Counted from the first letter of the stretch, positions 7,428 to 19,208 are shown. The stretch: DNA of 64,000 nt from Bacillus sp. AFS006103 (GCA_002559145.1 NTXX01000013.1:1-64000); one strand, 5' to 3'. The notes: generated by a model from the letters alone, not told the origin. Made by a program: numbers and translations.

Positions 7428-9005
7428 CTAAGAATTTATGGTTTCGGTTTTCTTTATTTTTTTCAAATAGGAACGCCAAGTAATGGCCCACTTTTCAGGA
7501 TTCTCAAAAAAATCCTGCTCATCGACACGATGAATGGTACTATTATGCGGTGCACTTTTCACTACTTCAGGATTGGTATACGCCTCGTCAGAAATATGTG
7601 TTAATGAGGCAATGTACTCGTCTAAATCTGCTTTTGAAGTCGATTCTGTCGGTTCAAGTGTAAACGGCTCAGGTACAACATAGGGGTGATGACTAGACCA
7701 ATAATGATGGGCAAAATCAGCCATCCGGTGGGAAATATCCTCTGTAGTGACACCAGTATCTTTCGTTAATTGCTCCCAGCTATAACGGACTTGCTCCAGC
7801 CTTTTTCCATTAATATAAGGAGCATCCGCACCGCGGATCTTTAATATCTTGTGGTACAAATAATTGTTATTTAACACGGCGACTTTAGCTACATCTTTTA
7901 ACCCTTCTGCACCCAGGGATCGAATCCAAGCATATGCACGTAACACGGTTTGTGGTACTCCTTGAAACGAACGCACTTTCCCAATACTATGATGCAAGTG
8001 ATCATTCAAACTATAATTCTCACCTTGTTTTTCAACGATCGGTCCCGGCAAAAATTCTTTTAGCTGATCAACAACACCCAAAGCACCCGTCGCCGGTCCG
8101 CCGCAGGCATGCGGTGTGGAGAAGGTTTTATGGAGGTTGAAGAAGCACATATCAAATCCAGCCTCTTTCGCTCGTGTAATACCTAGCAGCCCATTGGCAT
8201 TTGCCTGGTCATAATAACAAATCCCGCCTGCTTCATGGACAATTTTTGTAAATTCTTTGATACGTGGATTATAAATCCCCGTATCTTCAGGATTAGCGAC
8301 AACAAATCCTGCCGTTCTGTTGGAAACGGCTGCTTTTAACTTTTCGATATCTGGGAAGCCATCTTTATCTGGGTACAACGTGATAATTTTATACCCCTTT
8401 ACAGCTGCGGTTGCGGCTTGGGAAGGATGCGAAAAAATGGTCGTGATGATTTCATTTCGCTGTTCCCCTTCTCCTCTCGACTCATGATAGGCTCGAACGA
8501 TGGAGGCCATTGTGAATAAGGATTGCGTTCCACTCCCCGGCTGGAAAGAAAAGTAGTCCATTCCAGAAATCTCTCTCATGCACAAATCTAACTTATAAAT
8601 AATTTCAAGCATTCCTTGGACTGTGCTTACATCTTGCAAAGGATGCAGTTCCGTCATTTTGGCTGAGGAGGCAAAGGTTTCGTTGATTTTCGGAGAATAC
8701 TTCATCGTACAAGTTCCTTGTCCGATTTCAACGTTAAAGGCCGCTCCTAACGTTTCCTGTGATAAACGTAAATAATGGCGCAATACTCTATTCTGAGAAA
8801 TTTCCGGTAAATTTGGTTTCCTTTTTCTAATCATTTCCGCTGGTAGGGCAGAGACTCCATCCCCTACATGATTTTCAATACCTTCTTCCACCATAGGGAG
8901 TGTGACTCCTCGCTCTCCGTTTTTATGAAGTTCAAAAATAATCGGCTCATCCCATTTTGCTTGATGAAAGTTTCTTACCTTCTGATTCCTATTAATTTTT
9001 TGCAT
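7428..9005 (-). CDS. Divergent glycine dehydrogenase (P-protein) subunit 2-like PLP enzyme
   Basis: The 525-residue protein is homologous to GcvPB, the PLP-carrying subunit of the two-subunit glycine decarboxylase. The PLP-lysine motif is present as FNLHKTFSTPHACGGPA near residue 290-306, where canonical GcvPB has NLHKTFSTPHGGGGPG. The cofactor aspartate is in YYDQANANG near 268. The C-terminal EPTESTSK matches the family. It is about 35 residues longer than usual GcvPB. The upstream gene encodes the partner subunit, but no gcvT, gcvH or lpd is present; the operon instead encodes an SDR and an ABC importer. I infer a PLP-dependent decarboxylase or lyase acting on an imported amino compound rather than the housekeeping glycine cleavage enzyme. 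Confidence 0.8.
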   Translation of the reverse strand: MQKINRNQKVRNFHQAKWDEPIIFELHKNGERGVTLPMVEEGIENHVGDGVSALPAEMIRKRKPNLPEISQNRVLRHYLRLSQETLGAAFNVEIGQGTCTMKYSPKINETFASSAKMTELHPLQDVSTVQGMLEIIYKLDLCMREISGMDYFSFQPGSGTQSLFTMASIVRAYHESRGEGEQRNEIITTIFSHPSQAATAAVKGYKIITLYPDKDGFPDIEKLKAAVSNRTAGFVVANPEDTGIYNPRIKEFTKIVHEAGGICYYDQANANGLLGITRAKEAGFDMCFFNLHKTFSTPHACGGPATGALGVVDQLKEFLPGPIVEKQGENYSLNDHLHHSIGKVRSFQGVPQTVLRAYAWIRSLGAEGLKDVAKVAVLNNNYLYHKILKIRGADAPYINGKRLEQVRYSWEQLTKDTGVTTEDISHRMADFAHHYWSSHHPYVVPEPFTLEPTESTSKADLDEYIASLTHISDEAYTNPEVVKSAPHNSTIHRVDEQDFFENPEKWAITWRSYLKKIKKTETINS

Positions 9006-9030
9006 TTACATACACCATCCCTTTCCTTTA

Positions 9031-10422
9031 TTACTTTGTATCTATACATTCCTGAATCACAGTTACTAGTCGATCGATATCTTCTTTTGAGTGAATTTCT
9101 GTGACACAAAATAATGCACATTGACCTAGTTCTGGAAAGTCTTCGGATAAGTCCTTTCCGCCAAAAATTCCATGGTCTAATAGATATTTATTAATTTCCT
9201 TCACAGATTTCCCTGTATAGCCAAAGTCAACGACGAACTCTTTAAAATTCGTGGATTCAAATCGGGACGCTACGACATTTGATATATTTCCAAGCTGCCC
9301 CATCGCATATTGTGATTTTTGCAGGATGGTCTTCCCAAGTTTATACATTCCATCAGGACCTAAGAGCGACAAATAGACTCCAGCAGTGATCCCCCATAAT
9401 GCCGTTTGTGTTCCAACCGATTCCTTTCCTTTCTCTCTTAATGCAAAGGAAGTACGGTCATAAAGAACATCTCCGAAGCCATATTCACCTTCGACAACCG
9501 TTGGTGCAATCCCAAATAAACGGGAAGGATATTCTTGGATAAACGTTAAATCATCGTGGGTAGCGATAAACCCTGATTGACCACCGCCATAGTTCATGTG
9601 CATGCCGAGCGGCTGTAAATCACCACAGACAATATCAGCGCCGTAGTGGCTTGGCGGTGAAAGTACGCCTAATGAGCTCGGGTCCACACCAACGATGGTT
9701 ATCGCACCGAAACTTTTTGCTAGTTTACTAATCTTTTGTCCCTTTGTTTCAATAAATCCCAAATAGGAGGGATTTTCAAAGTAAACAGCAGCGGTACTCG
9801 ACGATAGCTTGGCTTCTAGATCGCTTAAATTTATTTGTCCTGAATCTTCTTCGTAATCAACCAGAATGCATTCAATATGTGGTGAGCAATAATTTTTGAT
9901 GACTTTCAGTCGATCAGGAGAGATGGTTTTTGGTAAAAGCACCTTGTTACGGCCATTGATCCGGCTCGCCATCCGGATGGATGTTGCCGCGGCCTGCGCC
10001 CAATCAAACGTTGGAACGTTGACCACATCCATGTCTATTAATTCAGCCATTAGGCTTTGATATTCAAACAATGCTTGATATCTGCCGTGATCTTCATAGG
10101 GATCACCAGCATAAGCCGTTAAAAATTCCGCTCGCTGATTCACTTCATCACAAACTGCAGGTACAAAGTGGTTCCAGCATCCTGCACCTAAAAAGTTTAC
10201 ATACTCTTTCGTGCTTTTGTTCTTGGCTAAGATTCGGTCTATATATCTTCTTAGTTCGTATTCAGAAAGCGCTTTCGGAATATTCATCTCTTTTTTATAC
10301 TGTAATTCTTCAGGTATGCCATCAAAAAGCTCTTCTATCGTTTGTGCACCAATCTCTCTTAGCATTTCCTCTTGTACTTCCGGAACTGTGTTTGGTATAT
10401 ATGGATGAGCTTGTTTTTTCAT
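9031..10422 (-). CDS. Divergent glycine dehydrogenase (P-protein) subunit 1-like protein
   Basis: The 463-residue protein is homologous to GcvPA, the non-PLP-binding half of P-protein, which forms a heterodimer with GcvPB. The FLGAG and HFVPAV features are kept near residues 85-95. The normally near-invariant segment YTPYQPEISQG is replaced by YAGDPYEDHGRY, and the following YDGGTA by FDWAQAA. Those residues line the glycine site in canonical enzymes, so a different substrate is likely (inference). ATG at 10422 fits a GGAG site at 8 nt. The gene lies 26 bp upstream of the GcvPB-like gene and 20 bp downstream of the SDR gene. Confidence 0.8.
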   Translation of the reverse strand: MKKQAHPYIPNTVPEVQEEMLREIGAQTIEELFDGIPEELQYKKEMNIPKALSEYELRRYIDRILAKNKSTKEYVNFLGAGCWNHFVPAVCDEVNQRAEFLTAYAGDPYEDHGRYQALFEYQSLMAELIDMDVVNVPTFDWAQAAATSIRMASRINGRNKVLLPKTISPDRLKVIKNYCSPHIECILVDYEEDSGQINLSDLEAKLSSSTAAVYFENPSYLGFIETKGQKISKLAKSFGAITIVGVDPSSLGVLSPPSHYGADIVCGDLQPLGMHMNYGGGQSGFIATHDDLTFIQEYPSRLFGIAPTVVEGEYGFGDVLYDRTSFALREKGKESVGTQTALWGITAGVYLSLLGPDGMYKLGKTILQKSQYAMGQLGNISNVVASRFESTNFKEFVVDFGYTGKSVKEINKYLLDHGIFGGKDLSEDFPELGQCALFCVTEIHSKEDIDRLVTVIQECIDTK

Positions 10423-10445
10423 CACTTTCTCTCCTTTGATTAGTT

Positions 10446-11225
10446 TTACGCTAAACCGCCGCCGTCAACTGTTAAAACCGTTCCTGTCACCCAGGATGAC
10501 ATATCACTTGCTAAAAACAACACGCCTTTAGCAATATCTCGAGGCGTTCCAATTCTTTCAAGCGGCCGGCCGACAGCCGATGAAGCAAGAAATGATTCTT
10601 CTTCAAATTGCAATTGCTTCGCTTCATCTCTCAATAACGGAGTATCTGTGTCACCAGGGCATATACAGTTGACACGTATATTCTGGTTTCCATGGTCAAT
10701 GGCCATTGCTTTTGTTAAATTTACGACACCTGCTTTTGCTGCACAGTAGGAGACCGCTTTATCTCCTCCTTTTAACCCCCAGCCTGACCCTGTGTTGATA
10801 ATGCTGCCCCCGCCGTTTTTAGCCATAATTGGGATGATGTATTTCGATAATAAGAAGGCTCCTTTTAAAGAAACATTAAGGACTAGGTCCCAGTCTTCTT
10901 CGGTATGTTCGACAACTGTTTTTCTTCTAATCACACCTGCATTATTAAAGAGAACGTCAATTTTCCCAAGTTCTCTTTCCATTTGATTTGCTGCCAATTC
11001 ACATTCAGTCGAAGAAGTAACATCACATTTAAAAAATGCGGCTCTTCCGCCTTTGTCATTTATTTCTTTAGCATGGATGATTCCCATTTCTTCATTAATA
11101 TCAATCATGGCAACATAAGCCCCTGCTTCACTGAACAGCTTTGCCGTGGCTAATCCAATCCCAGAGGCAGCTCCCGTAATCACAATAACTTTAGTTTTCA
11201 ATCCGATGAGTTCTTCATAGTTCAC
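10446..11225 (-). CDS. SDR-family dehydrogenase, first gene of the sigma-54 operon
   Basis: The roughly 259-residue protein is a classical short-chain dehydrogenase/reductase. The NAD(P)-binding TGAASGIG motif is near residue 17-24, followed by an acidic VAMIDIN consistent with NAD preference, NNAG near 95, catalytic YCAAK near 160 and a C-terminal VDGGGLA. GTG at 11225 is chosen because GGAG precedes it by 6 nt; the annotated-looking TTG at 11237 overlaps the ribosome site. It probably oxidises a hydroxyl group on the imported substrate or on the product of the P-protein-like enzymes. Closest functional analogues are gluconate or sugar-alcohol dehydrogenases, but the substrate is not identifiable. 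Confidence 0.85.
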   Translation of the reverse strand: MNYEELIGLKTKVIVITGAASGIGLATAKLFSEAGAYVAMIDINEEMGIIHAKEINDKGGRAAFFKCDVTSSTECELAANQMERELGKIDVLFNNAGVIRRKTVVEHTEEDWDLVLNVSLKGAFLLSKYIIPIMAKNGGGSIINTGSGWGLKGGDKAVSYCAAKAGVVNLTKAMAIDHGNQNIRVNCICPGDTDTPLLRDEAKQLQFEEESFLASSAVGRPLERIGTPRDIAKGVLFLASDMSSWVTGTVLTVDGGGLA

Positions 11226-11308
11226 TTTAATCTCCAACCTTCCTAAACTATTTGTTTAACAAATAAATAATTGCTGTTCTTCCTCCTTTATCTTTCACTT
11301 AATTAGTT

Positions 11309-11325
11309 TGCAATTATTGTGCCAA
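11309..11325 (-). promoter_or_regulatory. Sigma-54 (SigL) -24/-12 promoter
   Basis: On the minus strand TTGGCAC-AATAA-TTGCA matches the -24/-12 consensus TGGCACN5TTGCW exactly, with the GG and GC dinucleotides properly spaced. It lies about 84 bp upstream of the SDR start codon and faces the operon that runs to 4265. The adjacent divergent gene encodes a sigma-54 enhancer-binding protein, so the two calls support each other. Confidence 0.93.
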
Positions 11326-11399
11326 GATTGCGATATATCTAAAAATAGGAAAGAGAAAGCTTCCTTCGTCCTATTTTGCTAAATCTCTGCTTAGACCTG

Positions 11400-11435
11400 T
11401 GTCAGAAATGACATATCTTTGTCACTATCGTCAAA
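11400..11435. promoter_or_regulatory. Candidate upstream activator sites for the sigma-54 activator
   Basis: Two inverted repeats share a TGTCA half-site: TGTCA-GAAA-TGACA (11400-11413) and the imperfect TTTGTCACTATCGTCAAA (11418-11435). They lie 75-110 bp upstream of the -24 element, the usual range for an enhancer. They also sit 80-115 bp before the activator's own start, so autoregulation is possible. Confidence 0.55.
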
Positions 11436-11513
11436 ACTATTTAACTATTCTAAATGTTATAATAAAATTAAACTTACATAAAAGACAAACAACCACAAGT
11501 GGGAGGAAATGAT

Positions 11514-12914
11514 TTGTTACTGTTAAATTCAATTTCAAAAGTCATTCAGGCTTTTTCCAAACTCCTTCACGTAGATATTGCTTGTTTTAATCCGGAGGGA
11601 AAACTAATTGCTGCCACAGAGGAATATGTCCGCCGGAAAGGCAAGAAGGTTTATGTCCCGTTCTTCAACACTTTGTATGGACATCACATTACTTTCCTCC
11701 ACCAACCAGGAAAAATGAAAACATGTGATGGATGTCATTTTATTAATAATTGCCCCTCTAAGATAGAACTGGTTCAAGACATGATTATTAATGGGAAGAA
11801 ATATGGTTATTTAACATTTGTCAGTTTTTCTGAAGAAAATGAAAAGAAACTTATCGAAAACAAGGAGTTCTATATTGAATGGCTCTCGCGCTTGAAGGAA
11901 ATTATTATCTCCATATTACGAGACACCGATGGCTTCAAAGTAAAAGACTATATGGACCTCGCTAACACAAACTATATTTTTGGCAAAAGCAAGTCACATA
12001 CTCAAATTCATAATCTCATTAAGAGCATTCGTAATAGTACTTCCTCTGTTTTAATTACAGGAGAAACTGGCACCGGGAAAAGTTTGCTAGCCCAGTATAT
12101 TCATAAAGGAAGTCTTGTCAGTAAGGGGCCCTTTGTTGAATTAAACTGTGCCGCCATTCCAGAGAGTTTATTTGAGAGTGAATTGTTTGGCTACGAAGAC
12201 GGAGCCTTTACGAATGCAAGAAGACAAGGAAAACCCGGTTACTTCGAATTAGCCGATAATGGAACCTTATTTTTAGATGAAATTGCTGATTTACCCATGA
12301 GTTTACAGCCAAAACTATTGAAGGTCTTACAGGATGGTATTATTCGGCGTGTGGGAGGGACTACTGCCAAGAAAGTAAAAGTTCGTGTTATTGCTGCAAC
12401 GAATCAGTCTTTTGATGAATTAATAGCTGGAAAGTTATTTCGCCCCGATCTTTTTTACCGGTTGAATGTCATTCCAATCATGGTTCCGCCATTGAGAGAA
12501 AGAATGGAGGACATCGAATTACTAGTAGTAAACTTTTTAGAAAAATTACGAGACCGAACAGGTAAGTATATTAATTCCTTTACGGACGAATACATCGATT
12601 TGGTAACTTCCTATCACTGGCCGGGAAATTTACGCGAGCTTGAGAATGTGATTGAATATAGTCTGAATATAGAAACGGGGCAAAGGTTAACCAAAAACTC
12701 TCTTCCCCACTATCTATTAAATAAACAACAATTACTGCAGGATTCTAAACCTCTCCTGGAACCTTCTCTGGCAGAAGCAGAAAGAGAGGTTATTATTCAA
12801 AAGCTAAGCCATTATGGCAGCAGCTATAACGGTAAACAAAAAGCCGCCAAGGATTTAGGCATAAGTATCCGGACATTATACCGAAAAATGGAGAAACTTA
12901 AGATTCATTCCTAA
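11514..12914 (+). CDS. Sigma-54-dependent enhancer-binding transcriptional activator
   Basis: The 466-residue regulator should activate the divergent operon from the sigma-54 promoter. An N-terminal sensor of about 140 residues contains a CxxCx5C cluster (CDGCHFINNC) that could bind metal, an iron-sulfur centre or form a PocR-like pocket. The AAA+ domain has Walker A GETGTGKS near 182, Walker B LFLDEI near 250 and an R-finger region; the Fis-type helix-turn-helix is at the C-terminus (AAKDLGISIRTLYRK). The sigma-54-contacting loop reads GAFTNA instead of GAFTGA. TTG at 11514 is chosen because GGGAGG ends 7 nt upstream; the in-frame GTG at 11499 overlaps that site. No receiver domain is present, so a small ligand is the likely signal. 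Confidence 0.9.
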   Translation: MLLLNSISKVIQAFSKLLHVDIACFNPEGKLIAATEEYVRRKGKKVYVPFFNTLYGHHITFLHQPGKMKTCDGCHFINNCPSKIELVQDMIINGKKYGYLTFVSFSEENEKKLIENKEFYIEWLSRLKEIIISILRDTDGFKVKDYMDLANTNYIFGKSKSHTQIHNLIKSIRNSTSSVLITGETGTGKSLLAQYIHKGSLVSKGPFVELNCAAIPESLFESELFGYEDGAFTNARRQGKPGYFELADNGTLFLDEIADLPMSLQPKLLKVLQDGIIRRVGGTTAKKVKVRVIAATNQSFDELIAGKLFRPDLFYRLNVIPIMVPPLRERMEDIELLVVNFLEKLRDRTGKYINSFTDEYIDLVTSYHWPGNLRELENVIEYSLNIETGQRLTKNSLPHYLLNKQQLLQDSKPLLEPSLAEAEREVIIQKLSHYGSSYNGKQKAAKDLGISIRTLYRKMEKLKIHS

Positions 12915-12921
12915 AAGTTAC

Positions 12922-12953
12922 AAAAAAGCGAAGAGCCATGCTCCTCGCTTTTC
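12922..12953 (+). terminator. Intrinsic terminator after the sigma-54 activator gene
   Basis: GCGAAGAGC-cat-GCTCCTCGC forms a 9-bp stem with one mismatch and is followed by TTTTCTC. It starts 8 bp after the activator stop codon. Confidence 0.8.
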
Positions 12954-12992
12954 TCAATCCACTGTCCACCCCTCGCGGAAAACTACTAGAGA

Positions 12993-13035
12993 TTGTCCAC
13001 GGCTAGTGCCTGACACCATTATCGACACCATTATC
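12993..13035. repeat. Palindromic intergenic repeat, copy 3 (half element)
   Basis: TTGTCCACGGCTAGTGCCTGACACC preserves one arm of the repeat. The second arm is missing, and a short partial duplication ATCGACACCATTATC follows. It lies about 40 bp beyond the stop of the beta-galactosidase gene on the minus strand. Decay of an intact copy is the simplest reading. Confidence 0.65.
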
Positions 13036-13058
13036 TTGAAACCAATATCTATAAGCCA

Positions 13059-16115
<3,057 letters not shown>

Positions 16116-16196
16116 TCAACCTCACAATCGATAAGTTTATATTCCCTTACGGAGGCAGCGTAAACTATTAAAAGAAATAGCTGCCTTTCCTAAACA

Positions 16197-17894
16197 TCAA
16201 CGGGTTTCCTCTGTAGCGAGTAGTTGGCCTAAGATAAGAAATACGCTCGAGGTCCAGGTAAATGCCGGATCACGAAGTCCTTCTCCAGTTAGAGCATTAT
16301 AGTTTTCGGCCATCCCTGATTTGGCTGCCATGGTGCAGAATTTCTTAGCTATCTCAAGAGCTACTTCCTTTTTGCCGGAGGAAATCAAGCCATCGACAAG
16401 CAGCATAGTGGTTGGTGCCCAGATAGGTCCCCGCCAATAACCATCTTCCTTGTAAAACGGACTGTCTGGCTGCTCCGTAGCTAATCCGTATTCTGTTAAA
16501 AATCCCTTTGTCGTTATATCCTCTGCCAGCCTATTTAGAATATCTGGTGGAAGCCTATTACCAAGAATCAGAGGGATATATAAAACTAGACTGTTAGATT
16601 CGATAATTTCATGTGTTCCGGACCGTTTTGCGACAAAGCGATGGCCATCCCAAAAATGGTCAAGCATTCGATCTAACAATGCTTGTGACTCACTCATCCA
16701 TTTTCTAGCTTCATCATTTTTTCCAAGCCTACAGGCTATTTCCGCCAGCACCTCCATTTGCAGCACTAGGAAGGAGGATAAATCTGGGCTTTCTACCGGT
16801 GTCCCTTTGTGAAAAATCGTGCTATTATCCCAGCCACTATCATTTCCATGATTATATTGCGGAATCCCGTCTTGGTCACTATCTTGAAAAGTCAGCCACC
16901 ACATCGTCCATTTTTCAAGTGGCCGATAAACTTCTCGAAGCTTTTCCTCTGTCACAAAATCGTTTTGTTCCCACATACGCCTTAGTGTCCAGCCATGGAT
17001 AGGCGGTTTTGTAAAGTTCCATAAAGCGGACCTATTATTAACGAAGTCAGGCAGCATCCCGGACCCATCCTGTAAATCAAAAAAGATCATAAATTGGTCC
17101 CAGGCGAGATCTGGGTTATTTTTTGCTAATGCCATGGCATTAAAACAGTGGTCCCAGCTCCAAATGTTTGTCATCCAGTTTTTCGACATGTACATCGCAG
17201 GCCTAGTCAACATGCCTTCAGGCGGCACCACGCATGACCAGGTAATATAAGAAGCCTGTTCTTTTCCGCGTAAATACTTTTCTGGAATCTTAAGGGTTCG
17301 CTCCAGCCAAGCCTGATATTCCTTTTTCACAAGCTCATGCCCTTCTGAAAAAGCTGCGTACGATCGTGGCTGATGCACGGTCGTAAACTCCTCAATCACA
17401 CCTTCCATTTCTCCCAATGGGTTCCCTGGAAGAAAATCAACAATAATTTTTTCACACCTCTGTTCCATGAAAGGTGCATCCACTACGAGGCGTCCCTTTA
17501 TCGAAGTAAGCATGTAGCGCATTTCCTGACGGGAATGGTTAACTTCCCAACGATGGTCCTCCTCAGGGATTGCATAATCATAAGCACCAGTAATTCCAGT
17601 TAGCCTTACCCCGGTTCCCTGACTTCTTATTTGTAAAACGTGGGTTTCTGTTATACAAAATTCAGCAAACCCAACCGCACTTTCGAGCCGGAGCAGAGTC
17701 GGACTAAGAACCGCCTGATAGGGCAGGGGGGTCCCCTCATGTACAAGATCAATCCGAAACACCTCACCAAAATCATTGTCCCCATTGCGGATATTGCGGA
17801 GGTAAAGCGGCCTATCCCCATCCTCGTGATGATTGGGTGAAATGGTGATAAAAGAACCATAGCGGCTGAAGGGAATTTTTTTTATATCAAACAT
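16197..17894 (-). CDS. GH63/MGH1-like (alpha/alpha)6-barrel glycoside hydrolase
   Basis: The 565-residue cytosolic protein resembles the mannosylglycerate-hydrolase/GH63 clan of inverting alpha-glycosidases, with a short N-terminal beta-domain and an (alpha/alpha)6 barrel from about residue 200. Clan landmarks visible are IWSWDHCFNAMAL near 242, HGNDSGWDNS near 350 (the likely general acid Asp), YWRGPIWAPTTML near 480 and the end motif ENYNALTGEG near 520 (likely catalytic Glu). It is 15 bp from the MFS gene and 85 bp from lacZ, so it works in the same sugar pathway. An alpha-glycosidase beside a beta-galactosidase suggests the imported substrate is a mixed oligosaccharide, or that some regulon substrates carry alpha-linked caps. 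Confidence 0.75.
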   Translation of the reverse strand: MFDIKKIPFSRYGSFITISPNHHEDGDRPLYLRNIRNGDNDFGEVFRIDLVHEGTPLPYQAVLSPTLLRLESAVGFAEFCITETHVLQIRSQGTGVRLTGITGAYDYAIPEEDHRWEVNHSRQEMRYMLTSIKGRLVVDAPFMEQRCEKIIVDFLPGNPLGEMEGVIEEFTTVHQPRSYAAFSEGHELVKKEYQAWLERTLKIPEKYLRGKEQASYITWSCVVPPEGMLTRPAMYMSKNWMTNIWSWDHCFNAMALAKNNPDLAWDQFMIFFDLQDGSGMLPDFVNNRSALWNFTKPPIHGWTLRRMWEQNDFVTEEKLREVYRPLEKWTMWWLTFQDSDQDGIPQYNHGNDSGWDNSTIFHKGTPVESPDLSSFLVLQMEVLAEIACRLGKNDEARKWMSESQALLDRMLDHFWDGHRFVAKRSGTHEIIESNSLVLYIPLILGNRLPPDILNRLAEDITTKGFLTEYGLATEQPDSPFYKEDGYWRGPIWAPTTMLLVDGLISSGKKEVALEIAKKFCTMAAKSGMAENYNALTGEGLRDPAFTWTSSVFLILGQLLATEETR

Positions 17895-17909
17895 ATGAAC
17901 AACTCACTT

Positions 17910-19208
17910 TCAACATTCATTTGTGATTCCATCCTGGACGTTCACCCGGAATTCATGATCCGTTTCAAAGAATTTCGGCCGGATGACATAAGTAAAATAC
18001 ACATAACCGAGAAAAAGAAGCAGACCCGCCAAAATAAACGGAAGTGTATAGTTCTTTCCTGCTAAGATGGTGCCGACTAGAAATGCGGCTAATGCAGATC
18101 CAATGCTTCGGAAAACGGCTCTCATTCCCGCATACAAATCCCGTTCCTCATCCTTAAATGAGGACATGGATAGGCTGTCAACCAGATTGGTCAGCATGGT
18201 AAATACCCCGCCCCTAATTATTAAAAGCGTGGAAAAGATATAAGGGTTGATATTTAAAAATAAAATAAAGCAAAGAATGATATTTACCATGTAAATATAA
18301 AGAAAAGTCTTTTTCACCCCGAAGCGATCTATCAGAGCTGGCGAAAAAACAGAACCGATGAACAGTGACAGACCGTTTAGAGCCAGCAGTATCGACACAG
18401 CCTCATTCGAGAAGTCGAAACGAAACTTTATAAAAAGATTCAAATATGGCTGGAGGCAGGATACGGCCCCGCCAGTAATCAGTGCGAATATAGCAAACAA
18501 CAGTATTTTTTGCTTAAGATCATTGGAATGCTTACCTTCCTGTTGAGGGAGAGTCTTCCGATCCACTCCATTCTCGTTGGGCTGGTCTTTATCTTCTTCT
18601 GTAACAAGTTTTTTTCGCTGTTCAGCGGGGAGCAGACCTCCCCTTACAAAGGCTAATAATAAAAACAAGATCGAAGTGGCTATTAATGTATTTTGGTAGC
18701 CCTTCTCCGATAATTCAATCCAGTGGGGCAAAAAGCCGCCAATTAAAGTTCCTGCTCCCGTAAAAGCTGTAAATACTGCGAATAAAAAGCTATAAGCCTG
18801 AGTTTCTTCCCTTTTCGATCGGCTATAATGGAACAACAACTGTATTTCAGTGGTTTCCACAAGCGTAAAACCCAGAGATACCACAAATTGAGCCAAAAAA
18901 AAGAATGCAAAGCCTTCTGCAAAAGCAAAAATGCTGCATCCAATCGCAATGCTCGCAATCCCTATAACCAGCAGCTTTTTTCGACCGGTTTTTTTAGCCA
19001 AAAGGCTTACAGGGATTGCAAGGATTCCCATTACTAAAATCCCCATTGAGATGATCAGACCAATTTCCTTTTCAGTTATGCCCATTTCAATTAAATGCAG
19101 ATTTAAGATCAAGGTAAACATTCCAATGCTCAGCCCGTACAGTGATTCAGTGGCCAAAAAACGTTTCACGCCAGACGGCAACGTAAGAAATCCTAATGAC
19201 TGTATCAT
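17910..19208 (-). CDS. Major facilitator superfamily transporter
   Basis: The roughly 432-residue protein has about 12 predicted membrane helices in two halves, separated near residue 210-240 by a charged cytoplasmic loop rich in E, D and K. The loop-2/3 signature is seen as KKTGRKKLLV near residue 75 and the second-half equivalent as DRFGVKKTF. ATG at 19208 has AAAGG 12 nt upstream; the in-frame TTG at 19220 directly abuts that site. It lies inside a sugar operon that already has an ABC importer, so it may export a product or take up a monosaccharide. Substrate is unknown. Confidence 0.8.
   Translation of the reverse strand: MIQSLGFLTLPSGVKRFLATESLYGLSIGMFTLILNLHLIEMGITEKEIGLIISMGILVMGILAIPVSLLAKKTGRKKLLVIGIASIAIGCSIFAFAEGFAFFFLAQFVVSLGFTLVETTEIQLLFHYSRSKREETQAYSFLFAVFTAFTGAGTLIGGFLPHWIELSEKGYQNTLIATSILFLLLAFVRGGLLPAEQRKKLVTEEDKDQPNENGVDRKTLPQQEGKHSNDLKQKILLFAIFALITGGAVSCLQPYLNLFIKFRFDFSNEAVSILLALNGLSLFIGSVFSPALIDRFGVKKTFLYIYMVNIILCFILFLNINPYIFSTLLIIRGGVFTMLTNLVDSLSMSSFKDEERDLYAGMRAVFRSIGSALAAFLVGTILAGKNYTLPFILAGLLLFLGYVYFTYVIRPKFFETDHEFRVNVQDGITNEC

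Noticed and set aside
7428-10422. Housekeeping glycine cleavage operon
   Set aside because: gcvT and gcvH are absent, pocket motifs are altered, and the genes are sigma-54-controlled together with an ABC importer.
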